A stretch of DNA of 28,414 bases from Nemertoderma westbladi (Eukaryota > Xenacoelomorpha > Nemertodermatida > Nemertodermatidae), in NCBI GenBank assembly GCA_032718475.1, contig JAUCBJ010006303.1, positions 1 through 28,414 of the forward strand. Reading direction: 5' to 3'. The first letter of the stretch is position 1. Each line of letters begins with the position of its first letter. Shown here in pieces: positions 28,241 through 28,414 of the stretch. The position numbers were made by a program, and so were the translations under genes. The notes beneath the pieces were generated by a model. It saw nothing but the letters and a program-made list of their open reading frames with translations. It did no database searches and had not been told where the DNA came from.

Positions 28241-28241
<1 letters not shown>

Positions 28242-28274
<33 letters not shown>
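28242..28274. repeat. Poly-C tract of 33 bases
   Basis: 33 uninterrupted C at the end of the repeat element. The length is likely unstable or uncertain in the assembly. Confidence 0.9.
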
Positions 28275-28414
28275 TATCTGCCTTTACTGCTTTACAATAT
28301 GTACTGCATTATTTAAATTCTGCCGTCTGCACATTAGGCTATCTGTGAGATATAGGCCTAACCGCCTAAGATATAACCACCGTATTTTTCTTAGATCAGT
28401 AGATGCAGAAGTAG
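28275..28414. other. No gene seen
   Basis: The end of the window. The first bases (TATCTGC..TTAC) still resemble the flank of the 14516-14768 copy; nothing else is recognised. Confidence 0.4.

Larger units (their letters stand above)
26901..28274 (+). mobile_element. TTGCGTCGA repeat element with nested insertion
   Basis: The outer part (26901-26959 and 28056-28274) matches 14516-14768: GGGGGGGAAACGAACGCAAA at the left, TTTGCGTCGAATTTCCCC and TTGCGTCCAGTT plus 33 C at the right. The left end adjoins the end of duplication copy B within ten bases. A 1.1-kb element with GGACCGAATTGTCC arrays is nested inside. Confidence 0.7.

Noticed and set aside
1-28414. tRNA, rRNA or snRNA genes
   Set aside because: I saw no cloverleaf with A and B boxes and no rRNA-like stretch; a covariance-model scan would be decisive.

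Overview
This is a eukaryotic (metazoan) nuclear window, not bacterial. It is AT-rich, gene-poor and intron-like. It holds non-LTR retrotransposon reverse transcriptases, a THAP/P-type transposase remnant, many non-autonomous DNA transposons with terminal inverted repeats, long G/C homopolymers and minisatellites. At least one short open stretch has good splice sites on both sides. Frequent TAGGCCTA words and the repeat types fit a marine invertebrate, possibly a deuterostome, but the species cannot be fixed from sequence alone.

The organising structure is a direct segmental duplication: copy A about 5132-13693 and copy B about 17247-26892, separated by 13694-17246. Each copy serves as the empty site for insertions in the other. 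Copy A alone carries a 514-bp MITE (6426-6939), a satellite block (from 7276, itself holding a 687-bp MITE and a 1233-bp TA-flanked element) and a 290-bp MITE (10669-10958). Copy B alone carries a 4-kb insertion (about 17367-21350, containing a 3.4-kb inverted-repeat element with a 42-bp minisatellite) and a 5'-truncated LINE with an intact 418-aa reverse-transcriptase ORF (22938-24406).

The main gene-like content is a pair of paralogous, independently damaged genes at the right end of each copy (11270-13637 and 24647-26832). The protein has a helical N-terminal domain of about 160 residues, a Pro/Gln-rich linker and four tandem repeats of about 90 residues that look like divergent cold-shock/OB domains. 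In copy A the linker has expanded as a 123-bp tandem repeat. Different frameshifts, stops and deletions break the two copies. I do not recognise the family.

Outside the duplication lie a PDZ-like exon on the minus strand (3083-3228), a THAP/P-type transposase remnant (15697-16370), a CR1-like LINE fragment (16504-17100), and several mobile elements whose ends are arrays of short iterons rich in GGAC/GGGAC (4069-4763, 26960-28055, 9225-10457, 17787-21155) or GGGGAA..CGACGCAA (14516-14768, 26901-28274, 4813-4919). This recurring architecture is the most novel-looking signal here. The remaining sequence is AT-rich with no gene I can support.
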